NCBI GenBank assembly: GCA_011682385.1
Contig: JAACET010000031.1
Coordinates: 1 to 36,654 of the forward strand
DNA length: 36,654 nucleotides
Direction of reading: 5' to 3'
Origin: Actinomycetota bacterium
GTDB taxonomy: Bacteria; Planctomycetota; Phycisphaerae; JAACET01
In this document: positions 15,286 to 24,909 of the stretch, piece after piece
How positions within the stretch are numbered: the stretch's first letter is position 1
Layout of the letters: the number at the start of each line of letters is the position of its first letter
Translations under genes and position numbers: made by a program
Notes under the pieces: generated by a model
Told to the model about the DNA's origin: nothing
Database searches by the model: none
Seen by the model: the letters and a program-made list of their open reading frames with translations, nothing else

Positions 15286-16861
15286 TTTTTCGGGTGGCTG
15301 TCAGCGGGACAGTCGAAGTTATCAGGACTTCGCCTGCTCCCAGCGAGGTGAACCAGCCGGCGATAATGGCCGAAAGGGCCCCTCTGGCTCAGGACATTAC
15401 ATCGACTCCGAGTTCCATCTTCCGCTGGAAGATTTTGTCGGCTCACATCTTGGCAGAACCCTCTTAGACCTGCTCAGTAGAGACAGGCCTAATGGGGTAT
15501 TGCTGGAACGAATGATTAGTTCCTATGCCGATCCCCAAATATCTCTGTCTGATAGAACACTCTTTTGGCCCATGCACACCCTGATTCGCCGGCTCAAGGG
15601 TTCTATGACCGACGAGTTTTTCCGTTGGAAGGTTGCCCAGCACAGTTCTACTGTTAGGGGCATAGTGGCCACAGCCCGGTCGGTGGCCCGGTTTGGTTTG
15701 ACCTTGCCGCAGAAGTTCGTTGTGCCTCTGATTGTCGTCTGGAATTTTACCAACCAGTGCAACTTGCGCTGTTGCCATTGCTATCAGTCGTCCGCGAGCC
15801 GGCCGGATACAGATGAGCTTAGTTTGCCTGAGAAGCTCCGGATCGTGGACGAGTTGGGCAAGGCCTATGTGCCCATGATTGCCTTTGCCGGCGGCGAGCC
15901 GACCATCAGCCACGACTTGATACCTGTCTTAAAACGTTGTCAGCGTTATGGTATTCACACTACGGTGGCCACCAACGGGACCACTCTGAGCCTGGATCGT
16001 GTCCGGGCCCTGCGTGATGCTGGCGTTCGTTACCTGGAGATATCCTTGGACAGCACCGATCCGGCCAAGCACGACAGCTTTCGCGGCGTTGAGGGTATGT
16101 GGGCCCGGACCGTGCAGGGCATCAAGAATGTGGCCGACGTCGAGGATATAAGGGCTGGCTTGGCCATGTGTGTTCACCAGGGCAACTATGGCGAAGTCGA
16201 GGATATGATCGCTTTGGCCAAAGAGCTGGGAGCAACTTGTTTTGCTCATTTCAATTTTATCCCGGTCGGCCGAGGTAAAGATTACGCCGCTGGTGACCTG
16301 ACGCCCGCTCAGCGGGAGCAGCTTCTGCGTCTGCTCAATGACCACATGCAGGAAGGGCAGATTGGGATTCTGAGCACAGCTCCTCAGTTTGGCCGAGTAG
16401 CTTTAGCGTTTACCCCTGTGGAAGGACGAATGTCGGCCAGTCATTGTGGTGGTGGCGGCGGCCGGTCAGCCCGGGTGGTGGCCAAGTACCTTGGTGGCTG
16501 CGGTGCCGGGCGAACTTATGTCTGCCTGGAGCCTAACGGCGATGTCACGCCCTGTGTTTATATGCCCAATCGCCCCTTTGGCAATATCCGCCGGAAACCC
16601 TTATTGGATCTGTTTCGCGACTCGCCTTACTGGGACGATCTGTGGAACCGCTCTGACCGTGACGGCCACTGTAAGATTTGCAAGTACAAACACTATTGCG
16701 GCGGATGCCGAGCCCGAGCCGACGCCTACTTCGGGTCCGTCAAGGCCAATGATCCGGGCTGCATCTTCAATCAGTCGGCCTGGGACAAGCTTGTAACCGG
16801 AGGCTTGGCTTGTCCTGAACACACTGCCAATCCAATCCGTCAGCGTCATGCTTTTGCTTGA
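15263..16861 (+). CDS. Radical SAM/SPASM enzyme overlapping the Tes-like gene
   Basis: This is a 532-aa radical SAM enzyme. The cluster motif CNLRCCHC has C166, C170 and C173. AFAGGEPT and ATNGTTL are the SAM-binding and strand-4 motifs, and LEISLDSTDPAKHDSFRG is typical of SPASM-type subfamilies. The C-terminal SPASM domain has GCGAGRTYVCLEPNGDVTPC followed by CKICKYKHYCGGC...DPGC, enough cysteines for two auxiliary clusters, resembling NirJ/AhbD-like enzymes. A glycine run (HCGGGGGRS) precedes it. The ATG at 15263 overlaps the upstream stop by 23 bp; the first ~80 residues are low-complexity and the true start may be further in. Context ties it to the Tes-like enzyme; the reaction is unknown. 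Confidence 0.85.
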   Translation: MGSKEKNSFSGGCQRDSRSYQDFACSQRGEPAGDNGRKGPSGSGHYIDSEFHLPLEDFVGSHLGRTLLDLLSRDRPNGVLLERMISSYADPQISLSDRTLFWPMHTLIRRLKGSMTDEFFRWKVAQHSSTVRGIVATARSVARFGLTLPQKFVVPLIVVWNFTNQCNLRCCHCYQSSASRPDTDELSLPEKLRIVDELGKAYVPMIAFAGGEPTISHDLIPVLKRCQRYGIHTTVATNGTTLSLDRVRALRDAGVRYLEISLDSTDPAKHDSFRGVEGMWARTVQGIKNVADVEDIRAGLAMCVHQGNYGEVEDMIALAKELGATCFAHFNFIPVGRGKDYAAGDLTPAQREQLLRLLNDHMQEGQIGILSTAPQFGRVALAFTPVEGRMSASHCGGGGGRSARVVAKYLGGCGAGRTYVCLEPNGDVTPCVYMPNRPFGNIRRKPLLDLFRDSPYWDDLWNRSDRDGHCKICKYKHYCGGCRARADAYFGSVKANDPGCIFNQSAWDKLVTGGLACPEHTANPIRQRHAFA

Positions 16862-17029
16862 TTAGAAGTCGTCCCCAAACCCGCTTTCGTTGTGAGAACG
16901 TGCAATTTTGTTGGCTGGCAAAGAGCGAGAACGTAGGTATATTTGGAGAATATATTGAGTTCGAGCGATGCAGCCAGACGGCAAAAGGGCCGTTCGCAGC
17001 AGAAATTGGGGTCTGGGGATGCTTCTGGT

Positions 17030-18664
17030 TTATTCCCCCAGCTCGCTCAGCGAGTCGTCGGCAGTGAAGCTTATGTGTTTTCGCCAGTGCTCGTCGTCTC
17101 TTTGAGGGAAGTCGCTACGGTAGTGTACCCCACGGCTCTCTTTCCTGGCCAAGGCCGTTGCCGCCATGGTGCGAGCCACGGTGAGCATGTTCTGGCATTC
17201 CCAACCAGCCGGCTCATCGAAGACTTTATCCATTACATAACGGCTCCAGAACTCGATAATCTCGATAGCCTCGGACAGATATGTTGCTTCGCGTTCCATA
17301 CCCACATTTCTCCACATAAGTGAGCGGAGCGAGTTACGTACGTCCGGTATGTCCAGTCGTGTTTTGTGGCTGGGTACTACTTCATTATGCAGGGGTAGCG
17401 GCAGGAGTCGGTTGTTGTTTTGTTGCAGGGATTTTCCCGCCTGTTCGCCTGCGATGCGGCCGAATACCAATCCCTCCAGCAGAGAGTTCGACCCCAGTCG
17501 GTTGGCTCCGTGTAGACCTGAGGAGGCCACTTCTCCGCAGGCGTAGAGATTTTTGAGTGAGGTCCGCGCCATTTCATCGACTACCACACCGCCGATCATG
17601 TAATGGGCACTCGGCCGAACCGGGATCAGGTCCTTTCCCGCAGATATATCAAATGATTTACACACAGCCGAGATTTGCGGAAACCTTTGGCGAAACTTTT
17701 TGGGACCTATATCTCGCACATCCAGGAAGACGTTTGTTTTTCCGATTTTGGCCATGTGTTGCAGGATTGCCCTGCTGACCACGTCGCGTGGTGCCAGTTC
17801 AGCCTTAGGGTGATAGTCCGGCATGAAACGCCGACCTTGATGATCAATGAGTTTGGCCCCTTCTCCCCGGACGGCCTCACTGACCAGGGTCCTGCTCGCC
17901 CCGGCTATGTAGAGGGTTGTCGGATGGAATTGGATCATTTCCATATCTGCCAGTCTGGCTCCTGCCCTGTAGGCCAGGGCGTATCCGTCGCCGGTAGCGC
18001 CGGGTGGATTGGTAGTCTCGCGATACATCTGGCCGAGCCCACCGCTGGCCAGGATAATTTGCTTGGCCCAGATGATTCCCAGGTCTTTTCCCGGCTGACT
18101 GATCAGGGCCCCTACGCACTTATCTTCGTGACTCAGCAGGTCAACCACGAAGGCTCCCTCCAACCAGCGGATACCCTTTTGTTTTTTTGCCCTTTTGGTT
18201 AGACATTGGGCCACTGCCTTTCCGGTGGCGTCTCCATGTCCGTGGACTATTCTGTTGGCGCTGTGGCCGCCTTCCCGAGCCAGGGCCAACTTTTTGCCGT
18301 CCCGATCGAGAGCCGCTCCCCAATCTGCCAGCTCTTTGATTAGTTCTGGGCCGCTGTGTACCACCAACGCTACTATTTTCACGTCGGATAGCCCACCGCC
18401 TGTAACCAGGGTGTCGTTGATGTGAGCGGCAAAGTCATCAGCCGGATCAAACACCGCCGCTATGCCGCCTTGGGCGTGCCAGGTGGCGGATTCTTCCACA
18501 GGGTTTTTGCAGACCAGCAACACCTGCCCGTAGGAGCTGGCTTCGATAGCTGCTCTCTGGCCGGCCACACCGGCTCCGATGACCAGACAGTCGGTAAAAA
18601 CTTGCCCCAGTGTTCGAGCGTCAAAGGGCACCAGATAACGGCGAAATTCAGGTTGATATTTCAT
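17030..18664 (-). CDS. nadB: L-aspartate oxidase NadB
   Basis: This FAD enzyme oxidises L-aspartate to iminoaspartate, the first step of de novo NAD synthesis, and needs quinolinate synthase NadA (not in the window). It has 544 aa, normal length. The N-terminal FAD site is VIGAGVAGQRAAIEA. The substrate-domain motifs ATWHAQGGIA, MIQFHPTTLY, HYMIGGVVVDE and the second FAD motif ACGEVASSGLHGANRLGSNSLLEGLVFG are all present. The C-terminal helical region (LMWRNVGMEREATYL) matches the succinate dehydrogenase flavoprotein family. HGANRLGSNS and the lack of a quinone-reductase context favour NadB over SdhA/FrdA. It is monocistronic, with its own promoter 67 nt upstream. Confidence 0.93.
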   Translation of the reverse strand: MKYQPEFRRYLVPFDARTLGQVFTDCLVIGAGVAGQRAAIEASSYGQVLLVCKNPVEESATWHAQGGIAAVFDPADDFAAHINDTLVTGGGLSDVKIVALVVHSGPELIKELADWGAALDRDGKKLALAREGGHSANRIVHGHGDATGKAVAQCLTKRAKKQKGIRWLEGAFVVDLLSHEDKCVGALISQPGKDLGIIWAKQIILASGGLGQMYRETTNPPGATGDGYALAYRAGARLADMEMIQFHPTTLYIAGASRTLVSEAVRGEGAKLIDHQGRRFMPDYHPKAELAPRDVVSRAILQHMAKIGKTNVFLDVRDIGPKKFRQRFPQISAVCKSFDISAGKDLIPVRPSAHYMIGGVVVDEMARTSLKNLYACGEVASSGLHGANRLGSNSLLEGLVFGRIAGEQAGKSLQQNNNRLLPLPLHNEVVPSHKTRLDIPDVRNSLRSLMWRNVGMEREATYLSEAIEIIEFWSRYVMDKVFDEPAGWECQNMLTVARTMAATALARKESRGVHYRSDFPQRDDEHWRKHISFTADDSLSELGE

Positions 18665-18731
18665 TTGACAGTCATTCTTTCTGCATAGTCTAATAGGGCA
18701 GCCTCAGGTACCTGTTCCGTAGCCAGAAGGC

Positions 18732-18760
18732 ATTATACTGCCTGATCTTACTTCTACCAA
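18732..18760 (-). promoter_or_regulatory. Sigma70-type promoter for nadB
   Basis: On the minus strand TTGGTA (18755-18760) and a perfect TATAAT (18732-18737) are separated by 17 bp. The -10 lies 67 nt before the nadB ATG. Confidence 0.6.
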
Positions 18761-18802
18761 GCCTTGGTCTGAACCCAACTAGTTCCGCCGTAACAATTGT
18801 TT

Positions 18803-18830
18803 TTGCTCTGCAGCCAAAATCTACTATAAT
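18803..18830 (+). promoter_or_regulatory. Candidate promoter for the TPR gene
   Basis: A perfect TATAAT (18825-18830) is preceded, with a 16-bp spacer, by TTGCTC (18803-18808). It sits 80 nt before the TPR ATG and is divergent from the nadB promoter, with 42 bp between the two promoters. Confidence 0.5.
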
Positions 18831-18910
18831 ACCCATGTCGAGAGAAGCGGAGTCAAAACCAACGGAAAACACGAATATTATCCCAGCTGGATAAAGGGAA
18901 TTATATAGCC

Positions 18911-20191
18911 ATGAATGACTGGTCGGAAGCCGAGGGACGTGTCGAGCGGGCCTATACTCTGTACGAGTTCGGCAAATGGGCCGAAGCTCTGCGCGAGCTC
19001 CGCGCAGCAGTCCAGATTAATCCCTACAATGCCGACTGGTACTACAACATGGGCCTGACCTTAGACGCCATGAACAAATACGACGAGGCTGTCACAGCCT
19101 ACCAGCAGGCCCTGTCTCTGTGTCCTGACGACGTCGAGACCCTTACCTCCTTGGGTGTCGACTGTACTCAACTGCAGCAGTTCGACCGGGCTTTGGCTTA
19201 TTTCGAACGCGCTCAGCAAATCGATCCGGATTTTGAGCCTTGCTACTGTTACAGGATCATTACCTATTGTCGTATGGAACAGCACGACCAGGCTGAGCAG
19301 ATGTTCTACCTGGCACGGCAAATAAAGGACAAGTGTCCGGCTTGCTACTTCAATATTGGTGAGAGTTTGTTTACCCGTGGTCAATATGACCGGGCCATTG
19401 CCTGTTGGTCCCAGACTCTGGAGTTGGACCCGGATTATCCCCAGACCCATTCCAGGGTCGCTCAGACCTATTGGGCCAAGGGCGAATTGGCCACCGCGGC
19501 TGATTACTATCGGCTGGCCCTGCAGGACGATCCGGGCGACATCAACATGATGCTGGATTATGGCTCTATGCTCATGGAGGCCAGCCGGCTGGATAAGGCT
19601 GCGGAGAAGTTCAACTTTGTTTTGGAGCTTGACCCTCACAATCTTTCGGCCCGCTCCTATCTGGCCGATGCGGCTTTCTTGTCCAATCAGCCCAATCGGG
19701 CATTACGGGCATTGAATGAGATCATCGCCGACGATCCGGAATATCCGTTGGTTCATTTACGTTTGGCTAAATGTTATATAATGCTCGGTCAACCGCATTT
19801 AGCCCGGCAGCATTTCCTCGCCGAATACGCCGACTGCCCCACGGATCCACGAGTGCTATTGAACTTGGGAAATTCGCTTTTGGCTCTGCGTGCGCCGAAA
19901 GAAGCCGCTGTGTGTCTGGAACGGATATTGGATGTTTCGCCGGACAGTGCTTTCGCCCACCAGGCCTTGGGAAGAGCGTACTCGAAACTTGGTCTGCTGG
20001 AGAAATCCGCCTTTCACAGCCACCGAGCCCTGGAGTTGGATCCGAATCTATTAGTGGCTCACTGGAATTTGCTTTTGCTCGCTTGTCGGCGGTTTAAACT
20101 CGGTCGAGCTTTCCGGCATTTCTGGGCTGTTATGAGACTTGCTCTCAGTCGGAAATACCGGTCTGGATTTGTCCGACGTTTTTTTCAATAG
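18911..20191 (+). CDS. Tetratricopeptide repeat protein
   Basis: This 426-aa protein is built almost wholly of TPR units, about eleven by eye. Examples are WYYNMGLTLDAMNKYDEAVTAY, CYFNIGESLFTRGQYDRAIACW and LLNLGNSLLALRAPKEAAVCL, each with the A/G-Y-A spacing and the terminal D/P-x-x-P turn (ELDPDYPQ, ELDPHNLS, DVSPDSAF). No signal peptide is seen; a basic, aromatic tail (FRHFWAVMRLALSRKYRSGFVRRFF) may be a membrane-associating segment. TPR arrays scaffold protein complexes; no partner is indicated. It is divergent from nadB and convergent with the yhcH-type gene, so probably monocistronic. Confidence 0.85.
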   Translation: MNDWSEAEGRVERAYTLYEFGKWAEALRELRAAVQINPYNADWYYNMGLTLDAMNKYDEAVTAYQQALSLCPDDVETLTSLGVDCTQLQQFDRALAYFERAQQIDPDFEPCYCYRIITYCRMEQHDQAEQMFYLARQIKDKCPACYFNIGESLFTRGQYDRAIACWSQTLELDPDYPQTHSRVAQTYWAKGELATAADYYRLALQDDPGDINMMLDYGSMLMEASRLDKAAEKFNFVLELDPHNLSARSYLADAAFLSNQPNRALRALNEIIADDPEYPLVHLRLAKCYIMLGQPHLARQHFLAEYADCPTDPRVLLNLGNSLLALRAPKEAAVCLERILDVSPDSAFAHQALGRAYSKLGLLEKSAFHSHRALELDPNLLVAHWNLLLLACRRFKLGRAFRHFWAVMRLALSRKYRSGFVRRFFQ

Positions 20192-20220
20192 TTAATGTCC
20201 GCCCGATAGCCGGCCTTCAG

Positions 20221-20667
20221 TTAGACGGCCACTTTGACAACCACCTTGTGAAACGCACCGTCGCCGACTCCCGGTGCATGGGCATCTTCGGGAAAGAAGA
20301 TCACAAAATCACCAGGGCAGACCGTAATCCACGCGCTGGGAGCATCACTAAATAGCTCGGTATCAATTTCCGCGTCATAGTCGCCTTCGGAATTCTCACA
20401 GAGTTTGTGGTTTTTCCATCCCATATTATCACAGCCGGAGACCACGTATTGCACGTCGATATATTTGCGGTGCATTTCCAGCTTAGCTTCGCCTCGGGAT
20501 TGCCTCGTTCCTTTGACTACCAAGGCATAAATATCATCCCCATTGATATCGTGTCTGCCGTCTGCTAGTTCATTTAGCCCTTTTTGTTGCAGAAAGGCGA
20601 AGGCCTGGGCAAATGGCGGATTGAGTTTTGCGTAAAGATCAGCCTGTTCGATTCGATCTAATATCAT
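20221..20667 (-). CDS. YhcH/YjgK/YiaL family protein (cupin-like sugar-metabolism protein)
   Basis: This 148-aa protein of the YhcH/YjgK/YiaL (DUF386) family is a single-domain beta-barrel often linked to sialic acid, N-acetylneuraminate or pentulose catabolism. Family signatures are LEMHRKYIDVQYVVSG, which contributes metal-binding residues, and FVIFFPEDAHAPG near the C-terminus. AGGAGAG lies close before the ATG. It is 18 bp downstream of deoC and so probably the last gene of a carB-deoC operon. The biochemical role in this neighbourhood is unclear; handling of sugars released from nucleosides is a reasonable inference only. Confidence 0.85.
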   Translation of the reverse strand: MILDRIEQADLYAKLNPPFAQAFAFLQQKGLNELADGRHDINGDDIYALVVKGTRQSRGEAKLEMHRKYIDVQYVVSGCDNMGWKNHKLCENSEGDYDAEIDTELFSDAPSAWITVCPGDFVIFFPEDAHAPGVGDGAFHKVVVKVAV

Positions 20668-20685
20668 AGTACTCTCCTGGTTGAT

Positions 20686-21372
20686 TCACATTCCCAGTTC
20701 TTCGATAATGGCTCGCCCACTGGATGTTCCAAGGCGGTCTGCTCCGGCATCTATCATAACCAGAGCCGTGGTTTTATCCTTAATTCCACCTGCAGCCTTG
20801 ACTTTCATGCCGGCCGCGTGCTTGGCCAACAGAGTCACATCTTCGAGCGTTGCGCCACCGGATGGGTGTGTGCCCGTAGAGGTCTTTACGAAGTCCGCCC
20901 CGGCCTTAGCCGCCAGTCGGCAGGCAAGAATTTTTTCCTCCTTGCTTAGTACTGCTGTCTCCAGAATAACCTTCAAAATCTTTTTTGATGAGCTTTGATG
21001 AACGACCTCAGCTACGGCAGCTATATCATCCTGAACCAGCGAGTTCTCCCCTCCCCGCAGGGCCCCGATATTGGCTACCATGTCGATTTCGTCAGCCCCC
21101 TGGTCCAGCGCCCAGCGGGTCTGGTACACTTTCATTGCTGTGGGAATAGCGCCGCTGGGGAAAGCCACCACCGTGATGGTTTTCACTTTGCTGCCGATAT
21201 CGTCCAATCGCTTTGCCGCCCGGCCCAGCCAAAACAGACTCACACAGACACCCCAAAAGCCGAACTGCACCGCTTCGTCGCACAGTCCGTCAATCTGGTT
21301 CGCGGTGGCTTCGGGTCTGAGTAACGTCGAATCGATCTTGGCTGCCAGATCAGCCGGGTTCATTTCGGTCAT
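20686..21372 (-). CDS. deoC: Deoxyribose-phosphate aldolase DeoC
   Basis: This enzyme cleaves 2-deoxyribose-5-phosphate to glyceraldehyde-3-phosphate and acetaldehyde in the salvage of deoxynucleosides. At 228 aa it is of the short bacterial/archaeal type. Motifs include IDSTLLRPEAT at the N-terminus, GADEIDMVANIGAL, ILKVILETAVL, the Schiff-base lysine in GADFVKTSTGTHPSGGAT, and KAAGGIKDK with the second conserved lysine. It lies 19 bp after carB, so it is probably co-transcribed, and 18 bp before the YhcH-type gene. The ribosome site is weak, consistent with coupling to carB. Confidence 0.95.
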   Translation of the reverse strand: MTEMNPADLAAKIDSTLLRPEATANQIDGLCDEAVQFGFWGVCVSLFWLGRAAKRLDDIGSKVKTITVVAFPSGAIPTAMKVYQTRWALDQGADEIDMVANIGALRGGENSLVQDDIAAVAEVVHQSSSKKILKVILETAVLSKEEKILACRLAAKAGADFVKTSTGTHPSGGATLEDVTLLAKHAAGMKVKAAGGIKDKTTALVMIDAGADRLGTSSGRAIIEELGM

Positions 21373-21391
21373 AGGGGTGTTCTCAAAAGGT

Positions 21392-24300
21392 TTAGTTTGC
21401 GGGATGATATTCCTGTAGTGATTTGACTGACCAATCCCCAGCCCTCAGTGCCCCGATGGCCTGGACCACTGCCCTGGCCCCGGTGACTGTGGCAATCAAG
21501 GGCACGTTATGCATAACAGTGGTGGCCCGAATCTTGCCTTCGTCCGTTAGAGGTCCTTTGCGTGTGGGGGTATTGATTACCAGATGTACCTCGTTGTTGA
21601 TTATCAGGTCAATAATATTCGGCCGACCTTCAGCTATCTTACGGATGGAGTTCACTTCTACGCCGGCCTGGGCCAGATAGGCATGAGTACCGGGACTGGA
21701 AAAGACGCGAAAACCCATCTCGACGAGTTGCCTGGCCACCGGCACGATAGCTTCCTTGTCGTCGTTTCGCACACTCAAGAATACCGTGCCCTGCGTAGGA
21801 GGTGCCAAGCTGGCCGACATTTGAGCTTTGGCCAGAGCCAGCGGCAAGTTTTCATCTATCCCCATCACCTCTCCGGTGGAGCGCATCTCCGGGCCGAAGA
21901 TAACATCCACGCCGGGGAATTTTTGGAAGGGAAAGATGCTTTGTTTTACCGCCACGTGTTTTTGTTTGGGAGGTTCGGAGATTCCCAGCTCATCCAGCGT
22001 CTTGCCGGCCATCACCTTGGCAGCCACTTTTGCCCAGGGCACATTTGTAGCCTTGGAGACAAACGGCACAGTCCGCGAAGCCCTGGGATTTACCTCCAAC
22101 ACAAAAACTTGCCCGTCTTTTACTGCGTATTGAACGTTCATCAATCCGCAAACACCCAGACGCTCTGCCAGGGCTACGGTCTGATGGCGAATTTCTGCAA
22201 TGATAGAGTCCTCCAGCGAGTGCGGCGGCAATACGCAGGTGGAATCTCCGGAGTGGATACCAGCCTCTTCTATGTGCTCCATTACTCCGCAGATCACGCT
22301 GCGCTGCCCGTCGGCAACGGCATCGACATCCACCTCGATGGCTGCACCCAGGAACTGGTCGATCAACACCGGATGTTCTGGCGAAGCCCGCACCGCATGC
22401 ACCATGTAGTATTCCAAGCCCTTATCGTCCGAGACAATCTCCATAGCCCGCCCGCCCAGGACGTAGCTCGGCCGAACTAGAACCGGATAGCCGATCTGGC
22501 GGGCGATTTTTAGAGCTTGTTTTGCATTAGTAGCTGTGCCGTTAACTGGCTGCCGCAGTCCCAGCTCTATAAGTATTTGCTGGAAGTGATAGCGGTCCTC
22601 TGCCAGGTTGATAGCTTCCACTGAAGTACCGATTATGGGCACTCCCGCTGTGGTCAGTCCCTGGGCTAACATTAGAGGCGTCTGCCCGCCGAACTGTACT
22701 ATTACCCCATGGAGTTTAGAGCCGAACTTACGGCAGATATTCAAGACGTCTTCCAGGGTCAACGGCTCAAAGAACAGCAGGTCGGATGTATCGTAGTCTG
22801 TACTGACGGTCTCCGGGTTGGAGTTGATCATCACCGCTTCGAAGCCCAGTTCCTGCACGGCAAAGGCTGCATGTACGCAGCAATAGTCGAACTCTATACC
22901 TTGACCGACCCGGTTAGGCCCACCGCCTAGAATCACGATTTTTTTCTTGTTGCTGATACGGATTTCATCATCAACTACAGCCGTGCACTTTTCGCCCTCA
23001 ATTTTTACCGCTGGGGTTTCATAGGTGGAGTAGTAATAAGGCGTATAGGCTTCGAACTCAGCGGCACAGGTATCGACCAGTTTATATACCGGTTCGATCC
23101 CCAATTCACCTCGGCGTTGGCGCAGTTCCTGCTCGGAAACCTCATACACGTGAGCCAATTGTTGATCGGAGTATCCCAACTGCTTAGCCTGAGCCAGCAG
23201 ATTCCTGGGTACTTTGCCCAGATTGTCGTACTCCAGCAGCGACTGCTCGAAGTCCACCAGGTCTTTTATGTTCTGCAGGAACCACGGATCGATACCCGTT
23301 TGCTCGTGTACTTCATCGACGCTCATGCCGGCCTTGAGGGCGTAGCGCAGGTAATAGATTCGCCCCTGGGAGGGCACCGAGAGCTTACGGAGAAGTCTTT
23401 CCTGCTCGATAGGCCATTCGATTTTCTCGTCCCCGCGGGCGGGTTTGTTTCGCTGGGCTGCCAACCACTTATCGTTTTGATCGACTCCCAAGCCAAAGCG
23501 TTGCACCTCCATGGAGCGGATACCCTTTTGGAGCGCTTGCTTAAAGGTTCGCCCGATGCTCATGGCCTCACCCACGCTTTTCATCTGCGTGGTCAGGGTT
23601 TCGTCAGCATCGGGGAATTTCTCGAATGTCCAGCGGGGGATTTTTACCACGCAGTAATCGATGGTCGGCTCGAAGCAGGCCGGCGTCTGACGGGTAATGT
23701 CGTTGGGTATCTCATCCAGCGTATATCCCACAGCCAGCTTGGCTGCGATTTTAGCGATGGGGAATCCGGTAGCCTTGCTGGCCAGGGCCGAGCTCCGCGA
23801 GACCCGCGGGTTCATCTCGATGACTACCATTCGTCCGTTTTTCGGGTTTACCGCAAACTGGATGTTCGACCCGCCGGTTTCTACGCCTATCTCCCGGATG
23901 ATAGCCATGGCCGCGTCGCGCATCCGCTGGTATTCCTTGTCTGTCAGCGTCTGAGCCGGCGCCACGGTAATCGAGTCGCCGGTATGCACCCCCATGGGAT
24001 CGAAGTTCTCGATGGTGCAGACGATGACCACGTTATCGTTGCGGTCACGCATCACCTCCAGCTCGTACTCTTTCCATCCGATCAGCGATTCCTCGACGAG
24101 TATCTCGGAGATCATAGAGTACTGTAGCCCTCGGCCGGCTATTTCTCTAAGCTCATCGAGATTGTAGGCTATTCCCCCGCCGGTCCCACCCAGGGTAAAG
24201 CTAGGCCTGATGATGCAGGGCAAATGGATTTTCCTGACCACTTCGTCCAGGCTCTCGGCCAATAGGTCGGCAATAGCCTTGGTCCGTTGGATATCATAAG

Positions 24301-24799
24301 ATTCCAGGGCCTTGGCGTCGATTGTTTTAGGTCGCGGCGGAACTTTGGCCCGCAGGATCAGTCCTTGGGGCAGTTCCAGGTTGATATCCCTCATGGCCTG
24401 GGCGAATTCTTCGCGGTCTTCAGCCTTGCGGATGGCCTTGACGGTAGCTCCGATCATTTCCACCCCGAATCGTTCCAGCACCCCGTTTTCAGCCACAGCC
24501 ACAGCTGTATTTAGTCCCGTTTGCCCTCCGAGCGTTGGCAGCAGAGCATCCGGGCGTTCGCGTTCGATGATTTTAGCTATGCTTTCGGGGGTAATCGGCT
24601 CTATGTAGGTCCGGTCGGCAAATTCCGGATCGGTCATAATGGTGGCGGGATTGGAATTCACCAGAATGACCTGATAGCCCTCCTGGCGCAGGGCCTTGCA
24701 GGCCTGAGTGCCGGAATAGTCGAACTCACAGCCCTGGCCGATAATGATTGGCCCCGAGCCGATGATCATGATTTTCTTGATATCTTCGCGTTTGGGCAT
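21392..24799 (-). CDS. carB: Carbamoyl-phosphate synthase large subunit CarB
   Basis: CarB makes carbamoyl phosphate from bicarbonate, ammonia and two ATP for pyrimidine and arginine synthesis; the ammonia comes from CarA, which is not in the window. It has 1135 aa against about 1070 usually. It contains two homologous ATP-grasp halves: [22 protein letters not shown] starts the first and [21 protein letters not shown] the second. A C-terminal MGS-like allosteric domain ([24 protein letters not shown]) ends the chain. Extra residues occur near 160-195 ([20 protein letters not shown]) and after the first synthetase half ([20 protein letters not shown]). The ATG at 24799 has only a weak ribosome site. 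It leads the carB-deoC-yhcH-type operon. Confidence 0.96.
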   Translation of the reverse strand: MPKREDIKKIMIIGSGPIIIGQGCEFDYSGTQACKALRQEGYQVILVNSNPATIMTDPEFADRTYIEPITPESIAKIIERERPDALLPTLGGQTGLNTAVAVAENGVLERFGVEMIGATVKAIRKAEDREEFAQAMRDINLELPQGLILRAKVPPRPKTIDAKALESYDIQRTKAIADLLAESLDEVVRKIHLPCIIRPSFTLGGTGGGIAYNLDELREIAGRGLQYSMISEILVEESLIGWKEYELEVMRDRNDNVVIVCTIENFDPMGVHTGDSITVAPAQTLTDKEYQRMRDAAMAIIREIGVETGGSNIQFAVNPKNGRMVVIEMNPRVSRSSALASKATGFPIAKIAAKLAVGYTLDEIPNDITRQTPACFEPTIDYCVVKIPRWTFEKFPDADETLTTQMKSVGEAMSIGRTFKQALQKGIRSMEVQRFGLGVDQNDKWLAAQRNKPARGDEKIEWPIEQERLLRKLSVPSQGRIYYLRYALKAGMSVDEVHEQTGIDPWFLQNIKDLVDFEQSLLEYDNLGKVPRNLLAQAKQLGYSDQQLAHVYEVSEQELRQRRGELGIEPVYKLVDTCAAEFEAYTPYYYSTYETPAVKIEGEKCTAVVDDEIRISNKKKIVILGGGPNRVGQGIEFDYCCVHAAFAVQELGFEAVMINSNPETVSTDYDTSDLLFFEPLTLEDVLNICRKFGSKLHGVIVQFGGQTPLMLAQGLTTAGVPIIGTSVEAINLAEDRYHFQQILIELGLRQPVNGTATNAKQALKIARQIGYPVLVRPSYVLGGRAMEIVSDDKGLEYYMVHAVRASPEHPVLIDQFLGAAIEVDVDAVADGQRSVICGVMEHIEEAGIHSGDSTCVLPPHSLEDSIIAEIRHQTVALAERLGVCGLMNVQYAVKDGQVFVLEVNPRASRTVPFVSKATNVPWAKVAAKVMAGKTLDELGISEPPKQKHVAVKQSIFPFQKFPGVDVIFGPEMRSTGEVMGIDENLPLALAKAQMSASLAPPTQGTVFLSVRNDDKEAIVPVARQLVEMGFRVFSSPGTHAYLAQAGVEVNSIRKIAEGRPNIIDLIINNEVHLVINTPTRKGPLTDEGKIRATTVMHNVPLIATVTGARAVVQAIGALRAGDWSVKSLQEYHPAN

Positions 24800-24909
24800 A
24801 TTTGCTAAGACAGGGACAGAGTCGACTACCTTAACTGCAATCTAAAATTTGGAGTAATCATACGGGTATTGCCGTACATTGCAAACCCTAAATATCAGAT
24901 TGAGGCTGC

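Noticed and set aside
23117-24127. 336-codon plus-strand frame inside carB
   Set aside because: The opposite strand encodes an unambiguous CarB; the antisense frame is a shadow with no domain signal.
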